53,730 bases of DNA from Lachnospiraceae bacterium (GCA_021202635.1 JAJQCQ010000053.1:1-53730), one strand, 5' to 3'; counted from the stretch's first letter, positions 25,414-34,314 are shown. Notes: generated by a model not told the origin, from the sequence alone. Program-made: numbers and translations.

Positions 25414-26400
25414 TTACATTTGCAGTCTCAGTTTCGTCAGCAATTTTTCAAAATAGTCCGGCAGCGGCGCTTCGACTTCCAGGTATTCTCCTGTTCCGGG
25501 ATGAATGAGACCGATCGTCATTGCATGAAGGGTCTGTCCCTGTAAACCGGGGAATGGACATTTCGCCGGACCGTACACATCATCGCCGAGGACCGGATGG
25601 CCGATGCTTTTCATATGCACGCGAATCTGATGTGTGCGCCCGGTCTCGAGCTGGCATTCCACGTAGGTAAATTGTGAGAAGGTCTCCAGAACATGATAAT
25701 GTGTGATCGCTTCTTTTCCACCCGGAACATTCACAGCCATCTCTTTTCGCCGCTGCGGATGGCGGCCGATCGGGGCATTTACCGTTCCGTCTTCTGTGAG
25801 CCTTCCGTGTACAATCGCCCGGTATTTTCGGGTAATGGAATGTTCCTTTAACTGTGCTGCTACAGCCTGATGTGCCCGGTCATTTTTACATACGATCAGA
25901 GAACCTGTCGTATTCTGATCAATCCGATGGACGATGCCTGGCCGCAGGACGCCATTGATACCGGAGAGACTGTCTTTACAATGAAAGAGCAGAGCATTTA
26001 CCAGAGTGCCGCTGGAATGTCCTGCCGCCGGATGGACAACCATTCCCTTCGGTTTGTTCACGATGATCAGGTCATCATCCTCGTATAAAATATCAAGAAG
26101 GATATTTTCCGGCTGCACATCCAGCTCATGTACGGGAGGAAGCGCGATACGAACCTGATCGGCTTCTGTCATCTTCTGCCCGGATTTTACCGGTTTTCCG
26201 TTTACTGTCACGGAACCGTTTTTGATCAGACTTTGCAGATAGGAACGCGTATATGCCTCATAGCGGGACGCAAGCAGAACATCCAGCCGTTGTCCCTCTT
26301 CTTCCTTTAAGACCCGGAATTCGCCCGCAGACGCGTCTGAGAGCAAAAGCTCGCCCTCGATCTCCTCGGTTTCTGCTGTATTTTTACAAATTGTCTGCAT
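25414..26400 (-). CDS. RluA/RluD-family 23S rRNA pseudouridine synthase
   Basis: A 328-residue enzyme with an N-terminal S4 RNA-binding domain (about 35-95, LDVLLASRYEAYTRSYLQ) and a catalytic domain whose Asp sits in HRIDQNTTGSLIV. Other signatures are IVNKPKGMVVHPAAGH and GRTHQIRVHMKSIGHPV. RluD-type members modify helix 69 of 23S rRNA. The start at 26400 is chosen because S4 homology begins soon after; the open frame to 26562 runs back into lspA. Confidence 0.9.
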   Translation of the reverse strand: MQTICKNTAETEEIEGELLLSDASAGEFRVLKEEEGQRLDVLLASRYEAYTRSYLQSLIKNGSVTVNGKPVKSGQKMTEADQVRIALPPVHELDVQPENILLDILYEDDDLIIVNKPKGMVVHPAAGHSSGTLVNALLFHCKDSLSGINGVLRPGIVHRIDQNTTGSLIVCKNDRAHQAVAAQLKEHSITRKYRAIVHGRLTEDGTVNAPIGRHPQRRKEMAVNVPGGKEAITHYHVLETFSQFTYVECQLETGRTHQIRVHMKSIGHPVLGDDVYGPAKCPFPGLQGQTLHAMTIGLIHPGTGEYLEVEAPLPDYFEKLLTKLRLQM

Positions 26401-26420
26401 CACTTTTGTTTTCCTCTGCT

Positions 26421-26446
26421 GTTCTGAATAGTTCCCTTTTTTGTTA
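26421..26446. repeat. Short intergenic motif, copy 1 (GTTCTGAATAGTT...)
   Basis: Near-identical to 30399-30426: both read GTTCTGAATAGTT, two variable bases, then a T-run and G. Both are in 5' leaders of minus-strand genes in the same orientation. A looser copy (TGTAACGGTTCAG on the minus strand) covers the 25414 stop. Confidence 0.5.
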
Positions 26447-26477
26447 TGACTAAAGATTCGAATCAGATGTTTCCTGT

Positions 26478-26981
26478 TTATTTTCGAATTTTCAGAAACA
26501 AAAATTCCTCTGAACGATAGATGGTAAACAGGAAAAGAACTGCCAGTCCCGCGCCGATGCATACATAACCGTCCGCGATGTTAAATACCGGAAAATCAAT
26601 CAGCGAAAAGTACAGGAAATCTATTACGCAGCCGCGTACAAGGCGGTCAATCATATTCCCGATGGCTCCGGCTGTAATGAGGGAGCAGACAAAACGCAGC
26701 GGATGATAACTTTTCTCGAAAGGGAGTCGCACATATACGTAAACGGCGAATGCAGAGATCAGCAGCGCAATGAAAACGAACACCAGCTGCCGATTGTTCA
26801 GAATACCGAAAGCAGCTCCGCGATTTTCAAGATAGTAGAATTCAAATACCCCCGGAATCAGTATGAGTCCGGAGGTGCCTGCAAGAAAACGGCTGGCAAG
26901 ATATTTCGTGAACTGATCCACAGCAAGCAAAAATAGCGTGAAAGCAGCGCCTGCCGCTAATATTCCTTTTCTTGTTTTCAT
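26478..26981 (-). CDS. lspA: Lipoprotein signal peptidase II
   Basis: Integral membrane aspartic protease that cleaves prolipoprotein signal peptides. The 167-residue protein has four membrane helices and both catalytic Asp motifs (GNMIDRL and FNIADGYVCIG), plus the NRGAAFGIL segment. It lies between aroB and the pseudouridine synthase gene, as lspA-rlu pairs commonly do. Confidence 0.96.
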   Translation of the reverse strand: MKTRKGILAAGAAFTLFLLAVDQFTKYLASRFLAGTSGLILIPGVFEFYYLENRGAAFGILNNRQLVFVFIALLISAFAVYVYVRLPFEKSYHPLRFVCSLITAGAIGNMIDRLVRGCVIDFLYFSLIDFPVFNIADGYVCIGAGLAVLFLFTIYRSEEFLFLKIRK

Positions 26982-27001
26982 ACTTTGCTTTCCAGTCCTT
27001 A

Positions 27002-28132
27002 TCAGGCCTCTGCCTCATATTCATAACGGATAAAATTCAGCGCTTCTGTCATCTCTTCGTCGGTTACATCCGGGACAACGACGGCATGTCCGATTCGATC
27101 CAGCAGAACAAAACGGATTTTGCCGGAATCCATCTTTTTGTCCTTCTTTGAGGCGGCGACAATCTCTTCAGCGGTCGGACCTTCAAAGGAGATTGGAAGG
27201 TCAAAACCGACATTCATATCGCGAATCTCGTAGAATTCTTCTTCATCAATCATTCCGCGCTGCCAGGAAATATAAGCAGCGGCGACGGTACCTAATGCTA
27301 CGCACTGTCCGTGCAGGAGCTCAAAGTTTTTCAGCTTTTCGATGGCGTGCCCCAGTGTATGGCCGAAATTAAGCAGTGCACGTTCTCCCGTCGTCTCTTT
27401 CGGGTCTTTTTCGACGATGGACTGTTTCAGTTCACAGCTTCTGGCTACCATAATCAGAAGAATGGAAAACTTGCGTTCCTCAATGTCACTCATATGGTCA
27501 ATTACCCACTCATAATAATCCGCGTCGAGGATCAGACCATGCTTAAGAAGCTCCCCCATCCCGCTGGCGAACTGTTCATCCGGAAGTGTCTGAAGCGTCT
27601 TGATATTAATGTAAACCAGGGCGGGCTGATGAAATGCACCGACCATATTCTTGTAACAGTCAAAGTCTACGCCTGTCTTGCCTCCAATGCTGCTGTCAAT
27701 CTGGGAAAGCAGGGTCGTTGGTACCTGAATGAAGCGGATGCCGCGCAGATAGGTCGCGGCAGCAAATCCGGTCAGGTCCCCGACAACGCCGCCGCCCAGT
27801 GCCAGAAGGTAATCGTGACGATCAAACCCGGCCTGAATCAATACCTCGTACAGTTCGCGGACATGATCCAGAGTCTTATTCGCCTCACCAGCCGGCAGCT
27901 CAAAGGAAAGAACCGTGTCCGAACATGCACTGGAAGCCTGCATTACCTCTTCTAAATATAACGGTGCCACATTGGAATCGGTCACAACACAAATGCGGTG
28001 TCCCACGCAGCCAATATCTTTCAGATAAGTACTCAGTTTTCGAAATGAATCCTGCATGCATATCCGGTAAGGAGCATTTCCTTCTGTCCGAACGGTAATC
28101 TCCATGCCTGTCCTGTATGTTCCTGTCTTCAT
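27002..28132 (-). CDS. aroB: 3-dehydroquinate synthase
   Basis: Second step of the shikimate pathway. The 376-residue protein shows the NAD site (ALGGGVVGDLTGFAAATYLR), PTTLLSQIDSSIGGKTGVD, and metal-ligand motifs MGELLKHGLI and NFGHTLGHAIE. The start at 28132 has AAGGAGA 9 nt upstream; the longer frame runs into ylmH. No other aro gene is nearby. Confidence 0.96.
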   Translation of the reverse strand: MKTGTYRTGMEITVRTEGNAPYRICMQDSFRKLSTYLKDIGCVGHRICVVTDSNVAPLYLEEVMQASSACSDTVLSFELPAGEANKTLDHVRELYEVLIQAGFDRHDYLLALGGGVVGDLTGFAAATYLRGIRFIQVPTTLLSQIDSSIGGKTGVDFDCYKNMVGAFHQPALVYINIKTLQTLPDEQFASGMGELLKHGLILDADYYEWVIDHMSDIEERKFSILLIMVARSCELKQSIVEKDPKETTGERALLNFGHTLGHAIEKLKNFELLHGQCVALGTVAAAYISWQRGMIDEEEFYEIRDMNVGFDLPISFEGPTAEEIVAASKKDKKMDSGKIRFVLLDRIGHAVVVPDVTDEEMTEALNFIRYEYEAEA

Positions 28133-28148
28133 GGTTATGCTTCTCCTT

Positions 28149-28943
28149 TTATGTGTATTTTTGCACTTCCGCGTATAGCCGCCCTTTTCGGGTGGTACCT
28201 CCCGTGCCGGTATAACGAATACGGCCCATACCGCGGACAGAAACAATATCCCCTTCCTTCAGGGCGTATGCATTGGTCGTGATCAGCTTTCCATTCACGA
28301 AAACACTGCCGCTCTCAATCAATGACAGCAGGCTGCTGCGGGATGCTCCAAAGCCGAGCGCCATGACAGAGTCTAAGCGCACGGAAGCGATGCTGCCGCG
28401 AATCGTCTGTGTGGCTGGCGTGTAGTGAAAATGCTCCATACTGCAAAGTTCACAGATCACCGCTGTGTGGCGGACCTGCGTGAGTTCGCGGCAGATCAGC
28501 TCCGAAAAAGAGGAGGAGCAGAAAAGATACGCTTCTTTCTCAGAGACAGCGATATCTCCTGTCTTTGCCCGATCAATGCCCAAATGCATCAGCGCGCCCA
28601 GGATATCTCTGTGGCTGAAATCCTCTGCAAACCGCACCGCACGCGGGTGGATGCGGACGCAGTGTATCGGATAGGCAACGCCAAAATGAGAGACCAGACA
28701 GGATTCTTCTTTTTCACTGCTGTTCCAATGAGAATCATCGGCCCCAAAGGCGGCAATACAGCGTTCTGCTCCCTCATAACCGCCAAAAGTTTCCCCATGG
28801 ATCCAGGAAAACTTTTGTATGGTCTGATGTAAAATATTCTGTTCATTCAGATTCAGAAAATCCGTAAAAGTAATACATCCCCTGCGGTCAGCCTGAGCGG
28901 CAAGATCCTGAATCCGTTTTATCAGTAATTCTTCTTTCTCCAT
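28149..28943 (-). CDS. ylmH: YlmH-family S4-domain RNA-binding protein
   Basis: A 264-residue protein with the YlmH N-terminal region (LNLNEQNILHQTI, HGETFGGYEGAERCIAAFG), a middle ribosome-associated domain (AVRFAEDFSHRDILGALMHLGI) and a C-terminal S4 domain (SRSSLLSLIESGSVFVNGKL). YlmH binds the large ribosomal subunit and acts in ribosome rescue in Bacillus. It follows sepF, the usual order of the division cluster. Confidence 0.93.
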   Translation of the reverse strand: MEKEELLIKRIQDLAAQADRRGCITFTDFLNLNEQNILHQTIQKFSWIHGETFGGYEGAERCIAAFGADDSHWNSSEKEESCLVSHFGVAYPIHCVRIHPRAVRFAEDFSHRDILGALMHLGIDRAKTGDIAVSEKEAYLFCSSSFSELICRELTQVRHTAVICELCSMEHFHYTPATQTIRGSIASVRLDSVMALGFGASRSSLLSLIESGSVFVNGKLITTNAYALKEGDIVSVRGMGRIRYTGTGGTTRKGRLYAEVQKYT

Positions 28944-28973
28944 ATTGTTTCACTGTTCGCTTTACTTCTTCTG

Positions 28974-29582
28974 CTAGAAAGAAGTACCGAAAGACGGCAT
29001 ATCATAGGAGCCGCCAACCATCTCCTGGAAGTCGCCGGAGATATCAACATTCGGAGGCGTAATGATAAAGATATAATTACTCACCTTCTGAAGCTTGCCA
29101 TGGATCGCGTAACAGGAGCCACAGGCAAAATCTATGATGCGCTGAGCGAGTTCGAAATCAATGCCTTCCATATTTAAAATGACCGTACATTCATCTAACA
29201 GAGTATTCGTCACCTCACGGGAATCCTCGATACTCTTTGGTTTAATCACACAGACCTCCATCCCGCCGGAACGCTTACTGGCTGGTGTGCGCATAGGGGA
29301 TATCTTGCTGCTTGTGCGTGTGGTGGCTGTACGAGAACGAGTCTGTTTTTGCACCGCCTGTGACTGATAACGGGGTTCCTCGGGAGCAGAATCCTCCTCC
29401 TCCTTTACCGCGGCACGGCGCCGCCCGATCTCTTCCTCCTCGTTTCTGCGAAGAATTCGCTTTTTGGGGCGCTCTACTTCTGATTCCTCGTAGCCCTCGT
29501 CATATTCATCATCGAGATAATCGTCCTCCAGAACATCATCATTCATTTTGATCGCATCCAGAAACTTGTCAATAACACTCAT
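28974..29582 (-). CDS. sepF: Cell division protein SepF
   Basis: Tethers FtsZ filaments to the membrane and shapes the septum. The 202-residue protein starts with an amphipathic helix (MSVIDKFLDAIKM), has a charged, Arg/Glu-rich linker to about 110, and ends with the SepF core (VCVIKPKSIEDSREVTNTLL, TVILNMEG, QRIIDFACGSCYAI). It sits between yggS and ylmH, as is typical in Gram-positives. Confidence 0.95.
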   Translation of the reverse strand: MSVIDKFLDAIKMNDDVLEDDYLDDEYDEGYEESEVERPKKRILRRNEEEEIGRRRAAVKEEEDSAPEEPRYQSQAVQKQTRSRTATTRTSSKISPMRTPASKRSGGMEVCVIKPKSIEDSREVTNTLLDECTVILNMEGIDFELAQRIIDFACGSCYAIHGKLQKVSNYIFIITPPNVDISGDFQEMVGGSYDMPSFGTSF

Positions 29583-29639
29583 ATTCTAATCTCCCACTCC
29601 TGTTTGGCAATGTAAATACTTGTTCTTTCGCACTGACGT

Positions 29640-30332
29640 TTATCGCGCATAGGATCTCGCGCCAAAAATTCCGGTGCCTACGCGAATCATCGTGGCGCCT
29701 TCTTCGATGGCTACTTCATAGTCGCCGGTCATCCCCATACTCAAATGGCGCATACACACATTATCAATGTTTTTGGCTCCAATGTCAACATTTAATTTCT
29801 TCATCTCGCGAAAATATATCCGATTCTCCTCCGGTTGGTCCGTATAAGGAGCGATTGTCATTAAACCTTCAATGTGAATACCTGGCAGCGGTGCAATCTG
29901 CCGGATCAGGGATTCCGTCTCTTCTGGTAAGACTCCGAATTTCGATGCTTCCCGGGCCATATTGACCTCAATCAGGATCGGCATGACAAGGCTGCTTTTG
30001 ACAGCGGCCTTACTGATCGCCTCAGCCAGATGAAGGGAATCAACCGAGTGAATCATACACGCGCGGTCAATGACATATTTGATCTTGTTAGTCTGAAGAT
30101 GTCCGATCATATGCCATTGGATGTCTGCGGGAAGCAGGGGAAATTTCTCGCGAATTTCCTGCGGATGGTTTTCACCGAATGCCCGCACTCCTTCCTGGTA
30201 TATCTCTTCGATCATCTCGACCGGTTTTGTTTTGCTGACCGCGATCAGAAGAATTTCGTCGCGGTCTCTTCCAGCTCGCGCACAGGCATGCGCAATCCGT
30301 TCTTCCACTTCCTGTAAATTGTCTCTTAGCAT
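29640..30332 (-). CDS. yggS: YggS-family pyridoxal phosphate homeostasis protein
   Basis: A 230-residue alanine-racemase-fold protein. The PLP-binding Lys lies in LIAVSKTKP, and other signatures are GENHPQEIREKFPLLP, WHMIGHLQTNK and LSMGMTGDYEVAIEEGATMIRVGTGIFG (in pieces). It buffers free PLP rather than acting as an enzyme. It is upstream of sepF. AGGAGAGAGG precedes the start. Confidence 0.95.
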   Translation of the reverse strand: MLRDNLQEVEERIAHACARAGRDRDEILLIAVSKTKPVEMIEEIYQEGVRAFGENHPQEIREKFPLLPADIQWHMIGHLQTNKIKYVIDRACMIHSVDSLHLAEAISKAAVKSSLVMPILIEVNMAREASKFGVLPEETESLIRQIAPLPGIHIEGLMTIAPYTDQPEENRIYFREMKKLNVDIGAKNIDNVCMRHLSMGMTGDYEVAIEEGATMIRVGTGIFGARSYAR

Positions 30333-30398
30333 TTCCTCTCTCCTAACCTGTCACTGTAAAATGAAATAGTGCCTATTTCTGCTTTTTCAGTTGATGCG

Positions 30399-30426
30399 GT
30401 TCTGAATAGTTACATTTTTTGATTAT
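30399..30426. repeat. Short intergenic motif, copy 2
   Basis: Second copy of the 26421-26446 motif; read on the minus strand its core is GTAACTATTCAGAAC. It lies between the HlyD-like gene stop and yggS. Confidence 0.5.
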
Positions 30427-31790
30427 CAATATACAATCTGGTCGTCTGTTACCTGAGAAGCATCCAGAGCGATATAATCGTAAGCGGCTAATCCATAGGT
30501 ATTATTACTCTCTACAATACAGTATTCCTCATTTTGATCGATAATCGTGACTTCGCGGAAAACTGCGTATCCCTTGTTGATGTTATAAACGCCGTAAAGG
30601 GTTTCCACATCGCTTTCGGAAAGACGTTTTCTGGTAGACGAATTCTCAGTCAGCAGATAGTCCCCTTCTGTCAGCAACTCCTGGTCTACCAGATAGTATC
30701 CGTCCGAATAGCTGTATACGGTAGCTGTTACGTAATTGATATTGGAAGAACCGTCTTCGGCAAAGCTTTCTACTTTAAGGGTAATCTCATCGTCCGTACT
30801 GCCATTTACAATCGCGTACTCCTCCGGAATCATATAAAAGGAGCGGGAGGAAATAGCGGAGATCGGCACCTTCAGTCCGGATTTTTTGTCCATGACCAGC
30901 TCGATTTCCAGGTAACGTTCTGTCACATAGCGAACGAGAGAATTAGTCAGCGTGATTTTGCCGAAGGATTCCTCGCCGTTCGTCACAATCGAAAAAGAAG
31001 CAGTAAACGTAACATTATCTTTTAAAAAGCGGAATTTGATGGTGCTGGAATCCGCCAGTTCTGTGGCGAGACTATCGTCCAGAGGAAAATAAATTGCCCA
31101 GTCTTCGCTTGTCACAAGCTTAAACAGCGTATCTCCGGCTTTTACCGTACTCTGGCTGCGAAGATTGGTAACGGAATAATTACTCTGCGAAAACATGGAA
31201 GAAGTCAGATCTGACTCCTGTGTATCCTCAAAACCGTCGATTTTATAAAGGACAAAGCCAGAAACCGGCGCATAGCAGGCATTCCGCGTCGTCAGAGTAT
31301 CGCTTGAGTTTTCCTGAAGCACCTCTGAAATCAGTCCCTCTACACTGGATTTCAAATCGTAGGTCTTTTGAAAACTGTCCGCAGCAAAATTAATCGTAAA
31401 GCTGGAGAGAAGATCGCGTAAGCGGTCTTCATCGTCTGAAGACAGGGAAAAATCACTGACGGACTGTACAACCGTGCTGCCAGATTCATCAAGTGCACAG
31501 ACCGTACTGCCCGCGGAGGTTTTCGCACCCTCACGCTCAAAATATCGGACACTGCCGGACTGTGTGGCTGTGACGATCGTCTCCTCACGCAGCGCAAGTG
31601 CTTCATAGCGATAATTCCCGGTCAATGTACCCTTTACAACCTCATACGCAGTAATGTGCGTCTGGGTCAGATACATCACCATCATAATGACCATATATAT
31701 AAATACAAGGGTAAACAACAAGGTTCCGATATTAAAAAAGGAATATCGTCTGTATTTTGTGATTTTTTTACTGTTCCCGCGTATATTCAA
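30426..31790 (-). CDS. HlyD-like membrane-anchored protein
   Basis: A 454-residue protein with one N-terminal membrane helix (about 20-42, FNIGTLLFTLVFIYMVIMMV) after a basic cytosolic start. The extracytoplasmic part has a lipoyl-like hairpin (ATQSGSVRYFEREGAKTSAG near 75-95 and a later YAPVSGFVLYKIDG) as in HlyD/RND adaptor proteins. No ABC or RND partner is adjacent; the gene is the first of the yggS-sepF-ylmH group, a placement known in clostridia. It starts with TTG at 31790 (AGGAGG 5 nt upstream). Its role is unknown, possibly envelope or division related. Confidence 0.75.
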   Translation of the reverse strand: MNIRGNSKKITKYRRYSFFNIGTLLFTLVFIYMVIMMVMYLTQTHITAYEVVKGTLTGNYRYEALALREETIVTATQSGSVRYFEREGAKTSAGSTVCALDESGSTVVQSVSDFSLSSDDEDRLRDLLSSFTINFAADSFQKTYDLKSSVEGLISEVLQENSSDTLTTRNACYAPVSGFVLYKIDGFEDTQESDLTSSMFSQSNYSVTNLRSQSTVKAGDTLFKLVTSEDWAIYFPLDDSLATELADSSTIKFRFLKDNVTFTASFSIVTNGEESFGKITLTNSLVRYVTERYLEIELVMDKKSGLKVPISAISSRSFYMIPEEYAIVNGSTDDEITLKVESFAEDGSSNINYVTATVYSYSDGYYLVDQELLTEGDYLLTENSSTRKRLSESDVETLYGVYNINKGYAVFREVTIIDQNEEYCIVESNNTYGLAAYDYIALDASQVTDDQIVY

Positions 31791-31872
31791 GTAGGCCTCC
31801 TGTAATAGTAAACGATGTAACCATTCCTGCGATGTAGTCCAACGTACATGGCATTCTTAAAGCATAAGTCAT

Positions 31873-31901
31873 ATTTTACCATGTTCCGAAGGCGGATACA
31901 A
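31873..31901 (-). promoter_or_regulatory. Promoter of the minus-strand HlyD/yggS/sepF cluster
   Basis: -35 TTGTAT (31896-31901) and extended -10 TGGTAAAAT (core 31873-31878) with a 17-bp spacer, about 85 bp before the TTG start. Confidence 0.65.
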
Positions 31902-31943
31902 GCTATTTTGAATAAAAAATACAGGGAATGGTTATCCTAGAAC

Positions 31944-31965
31944 AAACGAATCCGGTGATTCGTTT
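31944..31965. promoter_or_regulatory. 9-bp inverted repeat upstream of the DUF378 gene
   Basis: AAACGAATC and GATTCGTTT flank CGGT, about 35 bp before the DUF378 start. It could be an operator or a 5'-UTR hairpin. Confidence 0.5.
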
Positions 31966-31998
31966 ATCTGATGATAAAAATGGAAAGGAGTAACTGCT

Positions 31999-32211
31999 AT
32001 GAGCAAAGGATTGGATTATACGGCGCTCACGCTGGTCATCATTGGTGCTGTGAACTGGGGATTGATCGGATTCTTTCAATTCGATCTCGTAAATCTGATA
32101 TTTGGAAATCTGACCTGGATTTCCAGAATTATATATGCTCTTGTTGGTCTGGCCGGACTATACCTGCTGAGTCTGTATGGCCGGGTATTGTCTATGGGTG
32201 AGCGGGAATAA
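31999..32211 (+). CDS. DUF378 (YuzA-like) small membrane protein
   Basis: A 70-residue protein with two membrane helices (LTLVIIGAVNWGLIGFF and ISRIIYALVGLAGLYLL) and the GAVNWGLIGFF signature of DUF378. Function unknown. AAGGAG lies 8 nt before the ATG. An overlapping frame starting at 31971 is a shadow. Confidence 0.9.
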   Translation: MSKGLDYTALTLVIIGAVNWGLIGFFQFDLVNLIFGNLTWISRIIYALVGLAGLYLLSLYGRVLSMGERE

Positions 32212-32270
32212 AAAGCACTGACCGAAGCGAAAACCGGCAGGCTGTCATGCCCTGGTTCCGCTTCGGCCAG
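32210..32270 (-). terminator. Long hairpin serving the converging genes
   Basis: CTGACCGAAGCG (32218-32229) pairs with CGCTTCGGCCAG (32259-32270) with one mismatch, and the loop forms a further GGTT/AACC stem. On the minus strand it is followed by five T (32210-32214), so it should stop transcription of the P-loop gene ending at 32291, and may also act on DUF378. Confidence 0.7.
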
Positions 32271-32290
32271 AAATAGCCATCATTATGTAA

Positions 32291-32713
32291 TTATAATTCA
32301 GCGATAATATTCTCTTTAAATTTAGGATCGATATCTCCGGACTGCATGGAAATGCTGATAATGAAAGAAACATCGAATTTTTCACCGATCTTGCCAAGCG
32401 TTTCAAGAACGGCATTTGTCGTTGCGGCGTCTTCTGCTTTGGCGATGGTAAGAAAACTATCCAGATACATCTGCTCCAGATCATGGTCCTGTGACAGGAT
32501 GCCGTAAATAAAACCAATAAATTCTTCACTGGAGTTTAAATCAAAGCTTGAAATATCAATGAGCCTTACCTTATTGTTCAACTCATACATATGCTTTGCG
32601 CTTTTGTCAAGATACACGATACTGCCGTGTGCTGTTTTAATCTCCGTATTCGCCTTGTCCAGTAATATCTTTGTTTTGCCTTTCCCCTTGTTGCCTAAAA
32701 TTAACTGTATCAT
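32291..32713 (-). CDS. Small P-loop protein (annotated as PilT-like in relatives)
   Basis: A 140-residue protein starting with a Walker A (LGNKGKGKTK, residues 6-15) followed by a Rossmann-like alternation (GSIVYLDKSAKHMYEL, VRLIDISSF) and SFIISISMQ. It is too short for a PilT ATPase and lacks its other boxes. It has no pilus neighbours. GGAGGAG lies 6 nt before the ATG. The repeat copy 2 is directly upstream. Function unknown. Confidence 0.8.
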   Translation of the reverse strand: MIQLILGNKGKGKTKILLDKANTEIKTAHGSIVYLDKSAKHMYELNNKVRLIDISSFDLNSSEEFIGFIYGILSQDHDLEQMYLDSFLTIAKAEDAATTNAVLETLGKIGEKFDVSFIISISMQSGDIDPKFKENIIAEL

Positions 32714-32741
32714 GGGCTTCTCCTCCTTTAGTAGCGGATAA

Positions 32742-32793
32742 TTATAGTAACGACGTCAGTCGTCATTTTATAGATGCATTATAGACTATTCCG
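32742..32793. repeat. Palindromic intergenic element, copy 2 (core ACGACGTCAGTCGT)
   Basis: Matches 23801-23852 over its first ~22 bp with one base deleted, then more loosely. It sits upstream of the minus-strand P-loop gene, so relative to its gene it is in the reverse orientation to copy 1. Confidence 0.65.
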
Positions 32794-32849
32794 TAAAAAA
32801 TTACAACACCTTTTTAAACCACCAGCTTAGAACCGTATCAAGATAAAAT

Positions 32850-33944
32850 TTACTCTGTAATCAATGACAGCAGCGAATTCATCTCTGTATAGAGAGAGTC
32901 TGAAGAATCTGCGTGCAGAATGATGGCGATATAAGGATTGCCATACAGATCCTTCGTCATGAGGGAAAGACAATATCCTGCGTCACTGGTCGTTCCGGTC
33001 TTTCCGCCATAGATCACGACTCCATCCGGAGCGGTGGCGGTCCCGGTAAAGTAATGGTTTGTAGAGTCCCACGTGACTGCTACAGCATTGCCGTCCGCGT
33101 CTGTATATTCTGCGTAGTAGTTTTCCCGGTTGATGATGTCCAGGAAGGTATCGTACTGCATTGCCGCATTGAAAATAAGATAAATGTCATATACGCTTGT
33201 ATAATGATCGGAATCTGTCAGTCCATGCGGGTTCGTAAAATGTGTGCTGGTTGCGCCGATGGCTTCCGCTTCCTCATTCATGAGTTCCACAAAAGCATCC
33301 ACGCTTCCGGCTACATGCTCTGCAATCATCATCGCCGCGTCATTGCCGGAGGCGATCATCATTCCATAGAGCATCTGCTTCAGAGACAGAACATCCCCCA
33401 CCTTGAGGTCACAGACCGAAGAGCCTTCTTCTATGTTTAGTATGGTGGATGTAACCGTCACCTGATCATCCAGATTGCCATATTTCAGTGTCACAAGTGC
33501 GGTCATGATTTTTGTGATACTGGCAGGCGAACGTTCCGTGAACATATCTTTTGCATATAGCACTTCCTGGCCATTGATGTCAAACAGGGCAGCCGAATAA
33601 GAATCCAGCGAGAGCGCGGAGCTGTTGACGTCTCCTGTGGCCACGCAGAGACTTGAGGCAAACCCGTCTTCCACATCAGGATCGTCCAGGATGGTTCCTA
33701 TGCCAAATACCGTGTCTGTACTCTCGTAGGGATAGGACAGCGTGTAATCATGGGAGCGAAACACCAGATAATAAACCAGGAACCCCATAAAGACAGCCAG
33801 AAGAAGCAGACCGGCAAGAAGCAAAGCCAGCCTTCGGTTTCTCTTTTTTTCCTGTTTCTCCTGTTCCAGGAGCCTAGCCCATTCCCGCTCGGAGTATCCG
33901 AGACGAATACGGGCTTCTTCATCTGTACATTTCACGCCACTCAA
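32850..33944 (-). CDS. D-alanyl-D-alanine carboxypeptidase (S11 family)
   Basis: Trims peptidoglycan stem peptides. The 364-residue protein has a cytoplasmic N-terminus, one membrane helix (about 38-60), and an S11 domain with SxxK (SPASITKIMTAL), SGN (ASGNDAAMMIAEH) and KTG (GGKTGTTSDAGYC). It lacks the usual cleavable signal and C-terminal PBP5 domain, so it is anchored at its N-terminus. The start is a TTG at 33944 or a GTG at 33935; either overlaps the end of mgsA. Confidence 0.92.
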   Translation of the reverse strand: MSGVKCTDEEARIRLGYSEREWARLLEQEKQEKKRNRRLALLLAGLLLLAVFMGFLVYYLVFRSHDYTLSYPYESTDTVFGIGTILDDPDVEDGFASSLCVATGDVNSSALSLDSYSAALFDINGQEVLYAKDMFTERSPASITKIMTALVTLKYGNLDDQVTVTSTILNIEEGSSVCDLKVGDVLSLKQMLYGMMIASGNDAAMMIAEHVAGSVDAFVELMNEEAEAIGATSTHFTNPHGLTDSDHYTSVYDIYLIFNAAMQYDTFLDIINRENYYAEYTDADGNAVAVTWDSTNHYFTGTATAPDGVVIYGGKTGTTSDAGYCLSLMTKDLYGNPYIAIILHADSSDSLYTEMNSLLSLITE

Positions 33945-34314
33945 GATCTCCTTTTTCGAGTGATTTCAACAGCATTTCCGCGGATGCAATATTGGTAGCA
34001 AGAGGAACATTGTGAACATCGCAAAGCCGTATGACTTTATTAATGTCCGGTTCGTTCGGCCTGGCCCCAAGCGGGTCCCGGAAAAAAATCATCAGATCAA
34101 TCTGCCCCTGTTCAATCATGGCTCCAAGCTGTTCCTCCCCGCCAACATGGCCGGCGAGCAGCTTATGGACATTCAATCCCGTCGCCTCTTCGATCAGCCG
34201 CCCGGTGGTGCCGGTCGCGTAAAGCTGATTCTTTACAAGAATGCTGCGATAGGCGATACACAGATTCTGCATAAGTTTCTTTTTGGCGTCGTGTGCGATA
34301 AATGCTACATTCAT
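33919..34314 (-). CDS. mgsA: Methylglyoxal synthase
   Basis: Converts dihydroxyacetone phosphate to methylglyoxal. The 131-residue protein shows IAHDAKKK, YATGTTGRLI, LLAGHVGGEEQLGAMI and the conserved FFRDPLGARPNEPDI. It is co-directional with rodA and overlaps the carboxypeptidase gene, so it is probably translated with the cell-wall cluster, a frequent clostridial arrangement. Confidence 0.96.
   Translation of the reverse strand: MNVAFIAHDAKKKLMQNLCIAYRSILVKNQLYATGTTGRLIEEATGLNVHKLLAGHVGGEEQLGAMIEQGQIDLMIFFRDPLGARPNEPDINKVIRLCDVHNVPLATNIASAEMLLKSLEKGDLEWREMYR

Noticed and set aside
32291-32713. Twitching motility ATPase PilT
   Set aside because: Only a Walker A is shared; 140 residues is far too short and no pilus genes are nearby.
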